From the NCBI GenBank assembly GCA_945957395.1, contig CAMFKE010000002.1:310001-374000 (forward strand): 64,000 bases of DNA, given 5' to 3'. The stretch is from an uncultured Opitutia bacterium (GTDB lineage: Bacteria > Verrucomicrobiota > Verrucomicrobiia > Opitutales > UBA953). The notes under the pieces were generated by a model. The model ran no database searches, had not been told where the DNA came from, and was given only the letters and a program-made list of their open reading frames with translations. Position numbers and translations under genes: made by a program. Below, piece after piece: positions 1 through 8,839 of the stretch; position 1 is the stretch's first letter, and every line of letters begins with the position of its first letter.

Positions 1-1263
1 GAACAGCGGGAATATCGCCGTGGCCGGGATGGACGCCACCACCTGGGTGACCGGCTGCACAGCGCCGGCAAGACGCGGTCGAGAACCGATGAACACGCCG
101 AAGGGCACCGTCCACAGCAGCGCGATGAGCACGGTGAGCAGCACGCGACCGGTCGTGAACACCAGGCCGACGCCCAGATTCGCCCAATCCCTGGCCTCCA
201 GCGCGACGAACGCGCGCAACGAGAAACCAACGGCGGCCATGGCGGCGAGCGAGGCGAGCGCCGGAATCAGCCACCCCGGCAGACGAGTCACAAGCGCAGG
301 GCGCGACTCCTCCCGGGCCGGCGCGACACGCCGGGCTCGGGCGTCGAACCACTCGCCGAGCGGCGAGAGAACGCGCTCGTTCACGCGCTGCACGAGCGTG
401 GAGTCGCCAAGCAGGTCAAGGAACCAGGAGGAGGGCGCCGCGCCGGATTCGCCGCCGTGTCGGAACTTGTCGGACCACGCCAAAAGGGGACGCCAGATGA
501 ACTGATCCATGCACACGATGATGCAAACGAGAGCACCCAGCCCCATGAGCACGGCATGCGTGTCGCTCTCCTCCACCGCCTTGGCCAGGTACGACCCCAG
601 CCCGGGCAGTCGGAAGTCGCGCCGGCCGACCTTGAAGCTCTCGGCCGCCATGAGGAAATACCAGCCCGCCGACCAGCTCATCACGCTGTTCCAGATCAGG
701 CCGATGGCGGCGTGCGGCAACTCCAGAGTCTTGAACCTGCTCCACCCGTCCAGCCGCATCACCCTCACCGCCTCGCGCAGCTCGCGCGGCTGAGTGCCCA
801 GCGACTGGTGGTAGCTGAAGGTCATGTTCCAAGCCTGCGAGGTGAAGATGAGCACGACGGCGGCGACCTCGGCGGCCACGCCTTCGGACATGAACACGCT
901 GCACGAGAGCACGACGACCGGCAGGAACGACAGGATGGGCACGCTCTGGAGCACATCCAGCACCGGCAGAAGGAAGCGCGAGGCGCGCGCGGACTTGGCG
1001 GCGGCTCGCGCGTAGTAGATGCTGAAGAGCAGGGAGAGCGCGTAGGCGCCGGACATGCGCAGGACCGACTTCAACGCGTATCCTGGAAGCGCATACGCGC
1101 CGGTCGCCAGCTCGGGCCCCGCGTGCGTCTCGGGCGCGTTCCACGACAGGCCGGAAAGCCCCAGCAGCGCGCCGCCCAGAAGGCAAAGCACGACGATGTC
1201 CGCGCGCGACAGCCCGTACGGCATGTGCGGGGTGGCGAACAGGGAGGGGCGCGATTCGGACAT
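1..1263 (-). CDS. ABC transporter permease, duplicated domain, partial (3' end beyond window)
   Basis: This is an inner-membrane permease of a binding-protein-dependent importer (NitT/TauT type, duplicated-permease group). The frame is open for 421 codons from ATG 1263 to the window edge, so the C-terminus is missing. The first permease domain covers about residues 60-270 and has an EAA-loop segment with 'REAVRVMRLDG' near residue 155. A second permease domain begins near residue 370 ('TGRVLLTVLIALLW') after a soluble linker, as in the fused anion-type permeases. Any ATPase and substrate-binding partners would lie to the left. The substrate cannot be told. The gene is 81 bp downstream of parA, probably separated from it by a terminator. 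Confidence 0.85.
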   Translation of the reverse strand, partial: MSESRPSLFATPHMPYGLSRADIVVLCLLGGALLGLSGLSWNAPETHAGPELATGAYALPGYALKSVLRMSGAYALSLLFSIYYARAAAKSARASRFLLPVLDVLQSVPILSFLPVVVLSCSVFMSEGVAAEVAAVVLIFTSQAWNMTFSYHQSLGTQPRELREAVRVMRLDGWSRFKTLELPHAAIGLIWNSVMSWSAGWYFLMAAESFKVGRRDFRLPGLGSYLAKAVEESDTHAVLMGLGALVCIIVCMDQFIWRPLLAWSDKFRHGGESGAAPSSWFLDLLGDSTLVQRVNERVLSPLGEWFDARARRVAPAREESRPALVTRLPGWLIPALASLAAMAAVGFSLRAFVALEARDWANLGVGLVFTTGRVLLTVLIALLWTVPFGVFIGSRPRLAGAVQPVTQVVASIPATAIFPLF

Positions 1264-1285
1264 GGGCTGCGGCAATTAATATAAA

Positions 1286-1343
1286 CGCGGGACGGGAAAA
1301 ACGGGGCGCACGGCCCGGTCTACGGGGTCGGGCCGAAAGGGCC
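1286..1343 (-). terminator. Possible terminator after parA
   Basis: On the minus strand just past the parA stop there are GC-rich complementary arms (CGGCCC with GGGCCG, nested with GGCCCG and CGGGCC), followed about 8 bases later by a GTTTTT run. The spacing to the T-run is longer than ideal. Confidence 0.4.
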
Positions 1344-1344
1344 G

Positions 1345-2124
1345 TCACTTGAGGTCGAAGCGCTTGATGACCTCCTTGGCCAGCGCCTCGTAGGCGAGCG
1401 CGCCGGGAGACGCCGCGTCGTACTCGAAGATGGTCTTGCCGTGGCTGGGCGCCTCGCTGAGGCGGATGCTGCGCGGAATCATGGACTTCATGACGAGTTC
1501 CGGGAAGTGCTTCTTCACTTCCTGAAGCACCTGGCGGGAGAGGTTCGTGCGCACATCGAACATGGTCATGATGATGCCGCCCACGCTCAGGTTCGGGTTC
1601 ACGCCCGCGTCGCGCAGCTGGTCCACGACGCCGAGAATCTGCCCCAGTCCCTCCATCGCCAGATACTCGCACTGCAAGGCCACGAGCAGGTGGTCGGCGG
1701 CGGCCAGGCTGTTCATGGAAAGCATGCCGAGCGCCGGAGGGCAGTCGATGATGATGGCCTTGTAGCGCTCGCCGGTGCGCAGGGGCGCGAGCACCTCGCG
1801 CAGCCGCGCCAGGTAGTTCTCGCGCTGGAGCAGCTCGGCCTCGACGGCCGCCATGTCCACCTCGGACGGGATGAGGTCGAGGTTCTTCAGGCGCGTGACG
1901 ACGATCTTATCCTCCGCGCGACCGTCGCCGTGCAGGGGGCCGTAGAGCGACTTGCCGGGCTCCTTGGCGTGGCCGATGGCGCTGGTGGCATTGGCCTGCG
2001 AATCGAGGTCGATAAGCAGGGTGGGCACGCCGCGCCGGGCGAGTCCGGCGGCGAGGTTCACGGCGGTGGTGGTCTTGCCGACGCCACCCTTCTGGTTGGC
2101 GATGGAGAAAATTTTGGCGGGCAT
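1345..2124 (-). CDS. parA: ParA/Soj-type chromosome-partitioning ATPase
   Basis: This ATPase drives segregation of ParB-parS complexes and binds DNA nonspecifically in its ATP form. The 259-residue length is normal for chromosomal Soj/ParA. The deviant Walker A 'KGGVGKTT' is at about residues 11-18, 'LLIDLDSQANAT' follows near residue 40, and the Walker B region 'IIIDCPPALG' is near residue 130. There is no N-terminal HTH, so it should not autorepress like plasmid ParA. The start is ATG 2124. It is unusual in that parB is not adjacent: the only ParB in the window is about 23 kb away on the other strand. Its upstream neighbour is the SRP RNA gene. Confidence 0.95.
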   Translation of the reverse strand: MPAKIFSIANQKGGVGKTTTAVNLAAGLARRGVPTLLIDLDSQANATSAIGHAKEPGKSLYGPLHGDGRAEDKIVVTRLKNLDLIPSEVDMAAVEAELLQRENYLARLREVLAPLRTGERYKAIIIDCPPALGMLSMNSLAAADHLLVALQCEYLAMEGLGQILGVVDQLRDAGVNPNLSVGGIIMTMFDVRTNLSRQVLQEVKKHFPELVMKSMIPRSIRLSEAPSHGKTIFEYDAASPGALAYEALAKEVIKRFDLK

Positions 2125-2305
2125 GGCGCTGGGAAAGGTGCGGGGGAAAACGGGCGTGTTTTTGACACCGGCCGTTAAGCCGCCGCAAGCGTCCGGCGGC
2201 GAGGGATTTTTTCATCCCCGACATTTTCCAAGCACGGGAGCGGACTCGGAACAACCAGCATTGCAACCGCCTGAAAACGCCGCCGTCGCGCCACGCGCGC
2301 CGCGG

Positions 2306-2409
2306 AAAAAAGAGAGGCCGGGTGACCCACGACACGCCCGACCAGCTTGCCGTTGCTACCTTCCGGTCCTGGCGGGATTGGGCGGCGGTGCGTTGCATGG
2401 GGCCCGGCC
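2306..2409 (-). ncRNA. ffs: Signal recognition particle RNA (4.5S, small bacterial type)
   Basis: Read on the minus strand, this RNA carries the diagnostic SRP apical motif 'CAGGACCGGAAGGTAGCAA', the symmetric-loop GGAAG/AGCA site bound by Ffh. The ends pair: GGCCGGG near 2408 pairs with CCCGGCC near 2315, giving one hairpin of about 95 nt without an Alu domain. A T-rich stretch (CTCTCTTTTTT) follows the closing stem and should terminate transcription. The rest of the 2125-2558 gap holds only a short GC hairpin near 2175-2196 and otherwise nothing I can name. The exact ends are approximate. Confidence 0.93.
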
Positions 2410-2558
2410 GAGCGCCCATGACGCGCCGCCGGCGCGCGTTTTCAACCGTAATCTTGCCCGACGCGGCAAATCACCCCGGGGCGGGCCAACAGTTTTCCCA
2501 CCGGGGGCCGTAACTTCCGGGTTTCAAACCCGAATCTTGTTTGGCAAATTTCCGGACC

Positions 2559-3458
2559 ATGCCCCACCCCAAGCTCGTCACGATTCTGACCCTGTTCGTC
2601 GCCTGCGCCACCGCCCACGCCGGCATAACGATTTCCACTCGGGAAGGGGATGACAACGCCAGCACCGTCGGCGGCTTCCGCATCACGCTCAACGACCCCG
2701 AGGCGCTTGTCGCCTTCAGCGACCCGGACAAGGCGCCCTTGCCCGCGTCGTTGGCGCTGGAATCCGTCACCCTCACGGCGCGCCAGTTCAGGCCCGGCAC
2801 CAACGACTCGAAGGAGCCGCTCAAACTGAAAATCTATGAGGATGCCGAGCGCACAAGCCTCGTCGCGGAATCGGCAGAGGCCTTGGGCTGGGCGCCCGGT
2901 CAGGAAGGTGCGGTCAAGTCCGGGGAAACGGGCGTATATCACTTTGCGAAACCCAAGCTGCAGACGGACAAGCCCTATTTCTTCGTCTTCGAAACCGGTC
3001 CGGGCAAGGCGGCCCCCGCCGGAATGGCCGGCGTGCGCATCGCGCGCAAGATGCCGATCAAGTCGTGGCGTGTGCTCAGCTCGACCCAAGGACTCACCCT
3101 TTTCGGCACTTCCGTCGCCGTCTCATTCACCCTGAAGGGCGACGCCCCTGCTACGCCGCGCAAGGAGAACGCTCCCGCGCCGGCACCCAAGGAGCCGGCC
3201 AAGCCGAAGCCGCCGGCCGGGCCGCCGCCCGCCTACCGTATTCACCTCGCCGGGCTCAGCGAAGCCAACTGGCGCGCACTGAAGCCCGCGCTCCTTGCAC
3301 TGGAGGGCGTGGAAAGCGCTCACGCCAAGGTGACCGGGGAAGTCATCCTCACCCCGGTCAAGGGCAGGCAACTCTCGCGACAGTCCGTGGAAAAAGCCCT
3401 CGGCGGGTCGCCCGGCGTGACCTTGAAGGAATTCACGCCACTGGACACGGCCCCCTGA
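2559..3458 (+). CDS. Secreted protein of unknown function with C-terminal HMA-like domain
   Basis: The function is not recognised. Start ATG 2559 gives 299 residues; a TTG 18 bp upstream is open but less likely. The N-terminus is a signal peptide ending near 'ATAHA' (residues 14-18), so the product is exported. The first 190 residues look like an all-beta domain. A Pro/Ala/Lys-rich linker (about residues 200-230) leads to a final domain of about 70 residues. That domain has a heavy-metal-associated-like beta-alpha-beta pattern ('ALLALEGVESAHAKVTGEV') but no CXXC motif, so metal binding is doubtful. A strong terminator follows. Confidence 0.75.
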   Translation: MPHPKLVTILTLFVACATAHAGITISTREGDDNASTVGGFRITLNDPEALVAFSDPDKAPLPASLALESVTLTARQFRPGTNDSKEPLKLKIYEDAERTSLVAESAEALGWAPGQEGAVKSGETGVYHFAKPKLQTDKPYFFVFETGPGKAAPAGMAGVRIARKMPIKSWRVLSSTQGLTLFGTSVAVSFTLKGDAPATPRKENAPAPAPKEPAKPKPPAGPPPAYRIHLAGLSEANWRALKPALLALEGVESAHAKVTGEVILTPVKGRQLSRQSVEKALGGSPGVTLKEFTPLDTAP

Positions 3459-3486
3459 GCCTCACTTTACAGCCCTACGCAGTCCC

Positions 3487-3531
3487 CCGCCGCCCTCCGG
3501 GAAAAACTCCCAAGGGCGGCGGTTTTTTTTG
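3487..3531 (+). terminator. Rho-independent terminator
   Basis: A perfect 10-bp stem (CCGCCGCCCT with AGGGCGGCGG) and a 16-nt loop are followed directly by eight Ts. It separates the secreted-protein gene from pdxA. Confidence 0.9.
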
Positions 3532-3563
3532 GAAAATCGCGCACCAAGCGTTGAAGTGCCCCC

Positions 3564-4484
3564 ATGCAGCCCCCCGCCAAGCCCATCGCGCTCACCTGCG
3601 GCGACCCCTCCGGCATCGGCCCCGAGATTATCGCGCGCTGGCTCGATGCCCACCCCGATTGGCGCCCGCTCGTCACCCCCATCGGCCCGCGCCGCTGGCT
3701 TGACTCGCTGGGACTCGACGGCGTGGCCGTGGGCGACGCAGACTTCGCGGCCGAACCCGGCCGCCCCGACGCCAGCGGGCAGCGTGTGGCGCTCGACGCC
3801 ATGATTGCTGGCGCCGACGGCTGCCGCGACGGAAGCTTCGCCGCCGTCGTCACAGGACCGGTGAGCAAAGCCGGCCTGCATTCCATCGGGTACAGGCATC
3901 CGGGGCAGACAGAGTTCTTCGCCGAACGCTGGGGCGGCGAGCCCGTCATGGGCTTCGTCGGGGAACGGCTCCGCGTGATTCTGGCCACCTGGCACATCCC
4001 GTTCGCCAAGGTGCCCGAAGCGCTCGACCGCACCGCCCTCACCCGGGCGGTCCGAGCCGCCGAACGCCTCGCCCTCGCGCTGGGCTCGACCGCGCCGCGC
4101 ATCGGCGTTTGCGGGCTCAACCCGCATGCGGGCGAGGACGGCGTACTCGGCGACGACGAGCGCGACCGGCTCGACCCGTGGCTGGACGCGCTGCGCGCCG
4201 ACCTGCCCGGACTCTCCCGCTGCCTGCCCGGCGACACCGTTTTCCACCGCCAGTTGCGCGGCGAGTTCGACGCGGTCGTGGCGCTCTACCACGACCAGGG
4301 CCTCGCGCCGGTCAAGGTGCTGGAGTTCGACAGCGCCGTGAACATCACCCTGGGGCTGCCCCACCTGCGCACCAGCCCCGACCACGGCACCGCCTACTCG
4401 CTCGCCGGGCGCGGCCTCGCCGACTTCGGCAGCTGGGACCACGCCGTGCGCCTCGCCGCCCGCCTCGCGCCGCAGGGCGCCTGA
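3564..4484 (+). CDS. pdxA: 4-hydroxythreonine-4-phosphate dehydrogenase
   Basis: This enzyme oxidises 4-phosphohydroxy-L-threonine with NAD(P)+ in the DXP-dependent pyridoxal-phosphate pathway. The 306 residues carry the family signatures: 'LTCGDPSGIGPEI' near residue 10, 'VTGPVSKAG' near 95, 'GLNPHAGEDG' near 185, 'LYHDQGLAP' near 245 and 'TSPDHGTAY' near 273. The histidines in 'TWHIPFAK', 'YHDQG' and 'PDHGT' fit the three metal ligands of PdxA. The protein is slightly shorter than the E. coli enzyme. It stands alone between a terminator and the prepilin genes; no other B6 gene is near. Confidence 0.95.
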   Translation: MQPPAKPIALTCGDPSGIGPEIIARWLDAHPDWRPLVTPIGPRRWLDSLGLDGVAVGDADFAAEPGRPDASGQRVALDAMIAGADGCRDGSFAAVVTGPVSKAGLHSIGYRHPGQTEFFAERWGGEPVMGFVGERLRVILATWHIPFAKVPEALDRTALTRAVRAAERLALALGSTAPRIGVCGLNPHAGEDGVLGDDERDRLDPWLDALRADLPGLSRCLPGDTVFHRQLRGEFDAVVALYHDQGLAPVKVLEFDSAVNITLGLPHLRTSPDHGTAYSLAGRGLADFGSWDHAVRLAARLAPQGA

Positions 4485-4574
4485 GCACCCGGCCCGGATT
4501 GCCGGGTTGACAGTGCCGCCGCCCCGACGGATGGTGACACCACCCCCTGTTTAACAATTTACCCTCGCTTCCCC

Positions 4575-5204
4575 ATGTCGCTCAAGAAGTCCCCCCTCCG
4601 CGCCGGCTTTACGCTGATCGAACTGCTCACCGTCATCGCCATCATCGGCATCCTGGCCGGCATGGTCATCGGCACCGTGCAGATCGTGAAGAAGCAGGCG
4701 CGCATCACCGCCTCCAAGTCCATGTTCACCCAGTGGTGCTCCGCCGTGGAACAGTACAAGACCACCTACGGCCAGTACCCCTACCTCAACGGCAGGTATG
4801 AAACCTCCAAGGACACCGTCGTCTCCCTGGACAGCACCGTGACCACCGGCGAGTTCATCAAGTGCCTGACCGGCCGACAGCCCATGTTCGACGGCGGAGC
4901 GGCCCTTAGCGCCGACGACCGCAAGAAGTACAACCGCCAGGGCACCTCCTTCTGCGACTTCGACCCCAAGGCGTTCCAGGTCAACGACTCCGGCGCCTAC
5001 ACCAAGAAACTCGTCGACGGGTTTGGAAACACGAAGCTGCGCCTCGTCATGGACACCGACGGCAACGGCATGGTGAAACCCGAGGACAGGATGCCCGACG
5101 ACGCCGGAGCCGACTCCAACGGGTACATCGGAGCCAAGGTGATCATCTACACGCTCAAGTCCGACAACGTCTCGGAATACGAGGACATCCTGAGCTGGAA
5201 GTAA
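4575..5204 (+). CDS. Type II secretion/type IV pilin-like protein (GspG-like major pseudopilin)
   Basis: A prepilin-like protein of 209 residues. After a short positive leader, the prepilin-peptidase site and hydrophobic helix read 'AGFTLIELLTVIAIIGILAG' (residues 10-29), with the canonical Glu at mature position 5. The C-terminal half contains a 'DTDGNGMV' acidic loop typical of the calcium-binding region of GspG-type pseudopilins. It is first of four consecutive prepilin-like genes on the plus strand (94 bp before the next), suggesting co-expression as one pseudopilus. No secretion ATPase, secretin or prepilin peptidase is in the window. Confidence 0.85.
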   Translation: MSLKKSPLRAGFTLIELLTVIAIIGILAGMVIGTVQIVKKQARITASKSMFTQWCSAVEQYKTTYGQYPYLNGRYETSKDTVVSLDSTVTTGEFIKCLTGRQPMFDGGAALSADDRKKYNRQGTSFCDFDPKAFQVNDSGAYTKKLVDGFGNTKLRLVMDTDGNGMVKPEDRMPDDAGADSNGYIGAKVIIYTLKSDNVSEYEDILSWK

Positions 5205-5298
5205 CGGCCGCTCCGGCCCGTGTCTAACGGGGTGCGCCCCGGCGAGCATTTCGCCGCCGCCCCCTGCGCCTCGAATCTCGAATCTCGTCTCCCCGCCC

Positions 5299-6087
5299 AT
5301 GCTTCCCCGCCGAATCCGCCGCGCGTTCACCCTCGTCGAACTGCTTGCGGTCATCGCCGTCATCGCCCTGCTCGCCACGCTCCTCGCCGGCCTTCGCCCG
5401 GGCTCGCCCAAGGGCCTCGACGGCGCCACGCAGCAGGCGCAGTCGATGTTCCAGCTCGCGCGCTCCCAAGCCATGCTGGCGAACAACCTCGACCCGGACT
5501 ACCCGGACGACCGCCTCTACACGCCCCGCGCCCGCGTCATCATCCTCAACGATCAGACCGACACCGAAAACCACCTGAGCCGCATGGGCGTGATCCTCGG
5601 CGGACAGCTCGTGGACCCCAAAACCGGCCGCAACCGCTACACCGGCGGCGAGATCAAGGGAGAAAAGGACCTCCAGGAAAGCGACCTCGTGTGGTACGCC
5701 GTGGGCGAAGGCGCCACCCTCCCCAAAGGGTTCTACTATGTGGACAACGCCAACAAGGCGGTGACCAAGGCCATCCTCAAGAGCGACGTGGAGAACAAAA
5801 CCTTCCCCTCCACCCCCACCATGCGCGTGGAATTCCCCCGTCGCAAAGCCCAGAGAACAGGATCCGGAAAGACGTGGTATTTCTACGAGTTCCTCTCCAG
5901 CGGAGCCGCCAACATGAGCGACAAGGCCGATGTGACCGGCGCCCGATTCATCGTCATGGAGGGCGAAATCAACCCCGCCACCAAGGAACTCACCGCCATC
6001 GCCGGCAAAGAGAACATCGTGGGCGGTCTGCTCATCCTGCGCCCCGGCACCACCGTGAGCATCAACAAGAAGTACGAAGCGAAGTAA
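5299..6087 (+). CDS. Prepilin-like protein, probable Verru_Chthon cassette protein D (GspH-like)
   Basis: The product has 262 residues. The leader 'MLPRRIRR' is followed by 'AFTLVELLAVIAVIALLATL', a class III (prepilin peptidase) signal with Glu at mature position 5. Length, position and N-terminus fit protein D of the four-gene verrucomicrobial cassette (A-D); that label is from family memory, not a search. The remainder is soluble and beta-rich, as for minor pseudopilins. It lies 24 bp before the next prepilin gene, so they are likely co-transcribed. Confidence 0.75.
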   Translation: MLPRRIRRAFTLVELLAVIAVIALLATLLAGLRPGSPKGLDGATQQAQSMFQLARSQAMLANNLDPDYPDDRLYTPRARVIILNDQTDTENHLSRMGVILGGQLVDPKTGRNRYTGGEIKGEKDLQESDLVWYAVGEGATLPKGFYYVDNANKAVTKAILKSDVENKTFPSTPTMRVEFPRRKAQRTGSGKTWYFYEFLSSGAANMSDKADVTGARFIVMEGEINPATKELTAIAGKENIVGGLLILRPGTTVSINKKYEAK

Positions 6088-6111
6088 CCCCGCCCACCTC
6101 GGACTGCGCCC

Positions 6112-6822
6112 ATGCCCCACCCCCTTCTCCCCAAAAAACCTCGCCGCCGCGCCTTCAGCCTCGTCGAGGTCGTGCTCGCCCTCGGCGTCGTCGCCGCCGC
6201 CGTGCTCGTGCTCATCGGCATCCTCGGCACCACCTTCACTTCCGCGCGAGAAGTCGCCATGCAGCACCGCGCCGTCAACGCGGTGAGCCTGCTCTCCGGC
6301 GCCCTCCAGAACGCCTCAGGCATCAAGGGCGCCCCGACCACCTCCGACGGCACGCCCGCCTTCGAGCGCGTCTACAGGCTCCTGCAACCCAAGAGCGACG
6401 GCACCCAGTTCATCGATTTCTTCGTGTATCAGAAATCGCAGGAGAAGACGCCCTCCGTCCCCGTCGTCTACTACGCCGCCTCCGGCAACTTCACCATGGC
6501 CGAATCCATGGGCGCCGAACACGAGGGCATCGACCGTTCCACCGTTTTCCGCCTGCGCGTGCGCGTCTCCGCCATGCTCAAGGACAAGCTCTACGAACTC
6601 GACCCGGCCACCTTCGAGCCCAAAGCCGGCGTGAAATGGTCCGTGGGCACCCCGCTGCCCTCCTCCGTCGACAACTACGCGCTCGCCTACCTGCCCCTGT
6701 CCGTCGAGCTCTACCCGCACGACTTCACCGAGGCCACCAACCCCGGCACCGCCGCGAATGTCGACCCGGCGACCGCCAAGGTCCTCCCGCTGATCACCGC
6801 GCCGGTCGTCCTCAACCGCTGA
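6112..6822 (+). CDS. Prepilin-like protein, probable Verru_Chthon cassette protein B (GspI-like)
   Basis: The product has 236 residues. A basic leader ('PKKPRRR') precedes 'AFSLVEVVLALGVVAAAVLV', giving cleavage before A and Glu at mature position 5. The 'SLVEV' version of the signal and the size recall GspI/PilV-type minor pseudopilins and protein B of the verrucomicrobial cassette. The next gene starts 10 bp downstream, so translation is probably coupled. Assembly into a pseudopilus tip is inferred from the family. Confidence 0.75.
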   Translation: MPHPLLPKKPRRRAFSLVEVVLALGVVAAAVLVLIGILGTTFTSAREVAMQHRAVNAVSLLSGALQNASGIKGAPTTSDGTPAFERVYRLLQPKSDGTQFIDFFVYQKSQEKTPSVPVVYYAASGNFTMAESMGAEHEGIDRSTVFRLRVRVSAMLKDKLYELDPATFEPKAGVKWSVGTPLPSSVDNYALAYLPLSVELYPHDFTEATNPGTAANVDPATAKVLPLITAPVVLNR

Positions 6823-6832
6823 GCCCCACCCG

Positions 6833-7921
6833 ATGAAACGCCCCCTGCGCCGAAGCCTCCGCGGCTTCACCCTCGTCGAGATCCTCGTCGCCACCGCCGT
6901 CTCGCTCATCCTCGTGCTCGGCGTCGTGCAGATCGCCGTCTACGCGCTCAAGGCCTACGACAGCGCGATGAGCCTGGTGAGCACCACCGCCGTCTCCCGC
7001 CAGTGCCTCGATACGCTCGAGAGCGACCTGCAGACCGCCCTGATTCGCAACGACGGCTCGACCTGGATGGAGTGCGTCTCCGACCAGGCCACCGACCCCT
7101 CCGCCTCCGGCAACTTCGACCGCGGCGCGTGCAAGTCGCTCCTGCTGTTCAGCACGCCCCCCGACCGCGACCTGTTCAAGCCCGGCAGGACCGGCGCCTC
7201 GCGCGAGGCGTACAAGGGCGAGCTGTGCGCGGTGCGCTACCGCCTCAGCAACGCCAACCCGATGCCGGAGCCCCTTCGCTCCTCCGCCGACACCGACCGC
7301 GCTTTCGCGCTCTCGCGCACCATCATCGACCCGGAAAAGACCTTCGCGGACATCCTCACGCGCACCACCGACACCTCGGCCAAGTCGCTTTACGAGGTCT
7401 GGAACGCCTACAGCTACAACAACGGCGCCTCCACCCGCCCCCTGCGCGACAACGCCCCCGCCGACATCTTCGGACTCAATGTCGTGGCCCTCACCCCGGT
7501 GTTCATCTTCAAGCGCACCGACACCACGGCGACCCCCGCCAAGTCCTGGTTCTTCTACGCCTACCCGAAGTCCCCGGTGAACGACGCCTTCTACAAGGAC
7601 TCCAAAAACTTCTCCGAAGGCTTCGGCTCGGAAACGGACACCGGATTCAACCCTCTCGCCTTCGACTCCCTGCAGGTCACCGCCGGCAAGTACGCCGTCG
7701 ACCAGGCCACCACGCCCGCCAAGGACAAGCAGTGGAAGGACGGCACGCTCGCCGCCGTGCTCATTTCCATCACCGTGGTGGACGACGCCGGCGCCGACAA
7801 GATCCGCGCCGCGCAGACGCGAACCTCCGCAGGAAAACTCTCCGACCAGGAGTGGGAGAGTCTCCTTCGCGAACACGGCCGCTCGTATGTGCGCCGCATC
7901 AACCTCTCCGGCGCCGAGTAA
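6833..7921 (+). CDS. Prepilin-like protein, probable Verru_Chthon cassette protein C (GspJ-like)
   Basis: The product has 362 residues and is the largest of the local four. The leader 'MKRPLRRSLR' and the signal 'GFTLVEILVATAVSLILVLG' show prepilin-peptidase processing and Glu at mature position 5. The long C-terminal region with several inserted loops is the usual build of GspJ/PilW-type subunits and of cassette protein C. It ends the operon, and a good terminator follows 20 bp after the stop. The matching large protein A is not here but at 60.1-63.8 kb on the other strand. Confidence 0.77.
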   Translation: MKRPLRRSLRGFTLVEILVATAVSLILVLGVVQIAVYALKAYDSAMSLVSTTAVSRQCLDTLESDLQTALIRNDGSTWMECVSDQATDPSASGNFDRGACKSLLLFSTPPDRDLFKPGRTGASREAYKGELCAVRYRLSNANPMPEPLRSSADTDRAFALSRTIIDPEKTFADILTRTTDTSAKSLYEVWNAYSYNNGASTRPLRDNAPADIFGLNVVALTPVFIFKRTDTTATPAKSWFFYAYPKSPVNDAFYKDSKNFSEGFGSETDTGFNPLAFDSLQVTAGKYAVDQATTPAKDKQWKDGTLAAVLISITVVDDAGADKIRAAQTRTSAGKLSDQEWESLLREHGRSYVRRINLSGAE

Positions 7922-7941
7922 CCCGCTCCTCAAGCCCCTTC

Positions 7942-7977
7942 AAAGGCCGCCCGCGCACCCCGCGCAGGCGGCCTTTT
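7942..7977 (+). terminator. Rho-independent terminator after the prepilin operon
   Basis: The arms AAGGCCGCC and GGCGGCCTT enclose a 14-nt loop, followed by TTTT. Confidence 0.85.
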
Positions 7978-8068
7978 GGCACCCACGCCCCTCACCGGGG
8001 TTCTCTCCTGCCCTCGTATTTGCGCTTCCCGGCCGAAGCCTCTCCCGTTTTCTCGCCGCCTCCAAAAC

Positions 8069-8740
8069 ATGAGCACCCAAGCCTTCGCCGCCATCTTCGA
8101 CTGGGACGGCGTCATCGTGGACTCCTCCTTCGCGCACGAGCGCAGCTGGGACCTCCTGGCCGCCGAGGAGCGCCGCACACTGCCGGAAGGCCACTTCAAA
8201 AAAGGCTTCGGACGAAAGAACGAGTACATCATCCCCAACATCCTGGGATGGGCCGACGACCCGGCCGAAGTGAAGCGTCTCGCCGACCGCAAGGAGGCGC
8301 TCTACCGCGACATCGTGAAAGCCTCCGTGCTCGAGCCGCTGCCGGGCGTGCGCGCCCTGCTCGAGGACCTGCGCCGCGCCGGCATCCCCTGCGCCGTGGG
8401 CTCCTCCACCCATCGCGCCAATATCGACATGGCCATGGACATGCTCGGCATTCGCGAATTCTTCTCCGGCATCGTCACCTCCGAGAATGTCAAAAACGGC
8501 AAGCCCGCTCCGGATGTCTTCCTGCTGGCGGCCGCCAGCGTGGGCTGCGCCCCCGGCCGCGGAGTCGTCTTCGAGGACGCCCTCGCGGGCGTCGAGGCCG
8601 GCCTGGCCGGCGGCTTCCCCGTCATCGCCGTGGCCACCACGAACACCCCCGAGGTGCTCGCCTCGGCGCGCCCCACTCGCATCGTGCACCGACTCACCGA
8701 GGTCGACGCCGCGCTCGTGCGCACCCTGGCGGCAAAGTGA
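8069..8740 (+). CDS. HAD-superfamily phosphatase/beta-phosphoglucomutase-like hydrolase
   Basis: The start is ATG 8069 (223 residues); upstream in-frame ATGs lie in or next to the preceding terminator. HAD motifs are complete: motif I 'FDWDGVIVDS' (nucleophile and acid/base Asp, residues 9-18), motif II 'VGSSTH' near 110, the motif III Lys in 'KNGKPAPDVF' near 145, and motif IV 'VVFEDALAGVEA' near 170. A helical cap sits between motifs I and II, the C1-cap type of beta-phosphoglucomutase and phosphoglycolate phosphatase. The substrate cannot be told. Confidence 0.9.
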   Translation: MSTQAFAAIFDWDGVIVDSSFAHERSWDLLAAEERRTLPEGHFKKGFGRKNEYIIPNILGWADDPAEVKRLADRKEALYRDIVKASVLEPLPGVRALLEDLRRAGIPCAVGSSTHRANIDMAMDMLGIREFFSGIVTSENVKNGKPAPDVFLLAAASVGCAPGRGVVFEDALAGVEAGLAGGFPVIAVATTNTPEVLASARPTRIVHRLTEVDAALVRTLAAK

Positions 8741-8839
8741 CCTGCCCGGCGCGGGATTCAAAAAGGCCCATTACTCCTTTGCAAAACCCCGCAAGCCCGC
8801 CCTTATCGCAACCCCACCCTTTCCAATTTCACTCCGACC

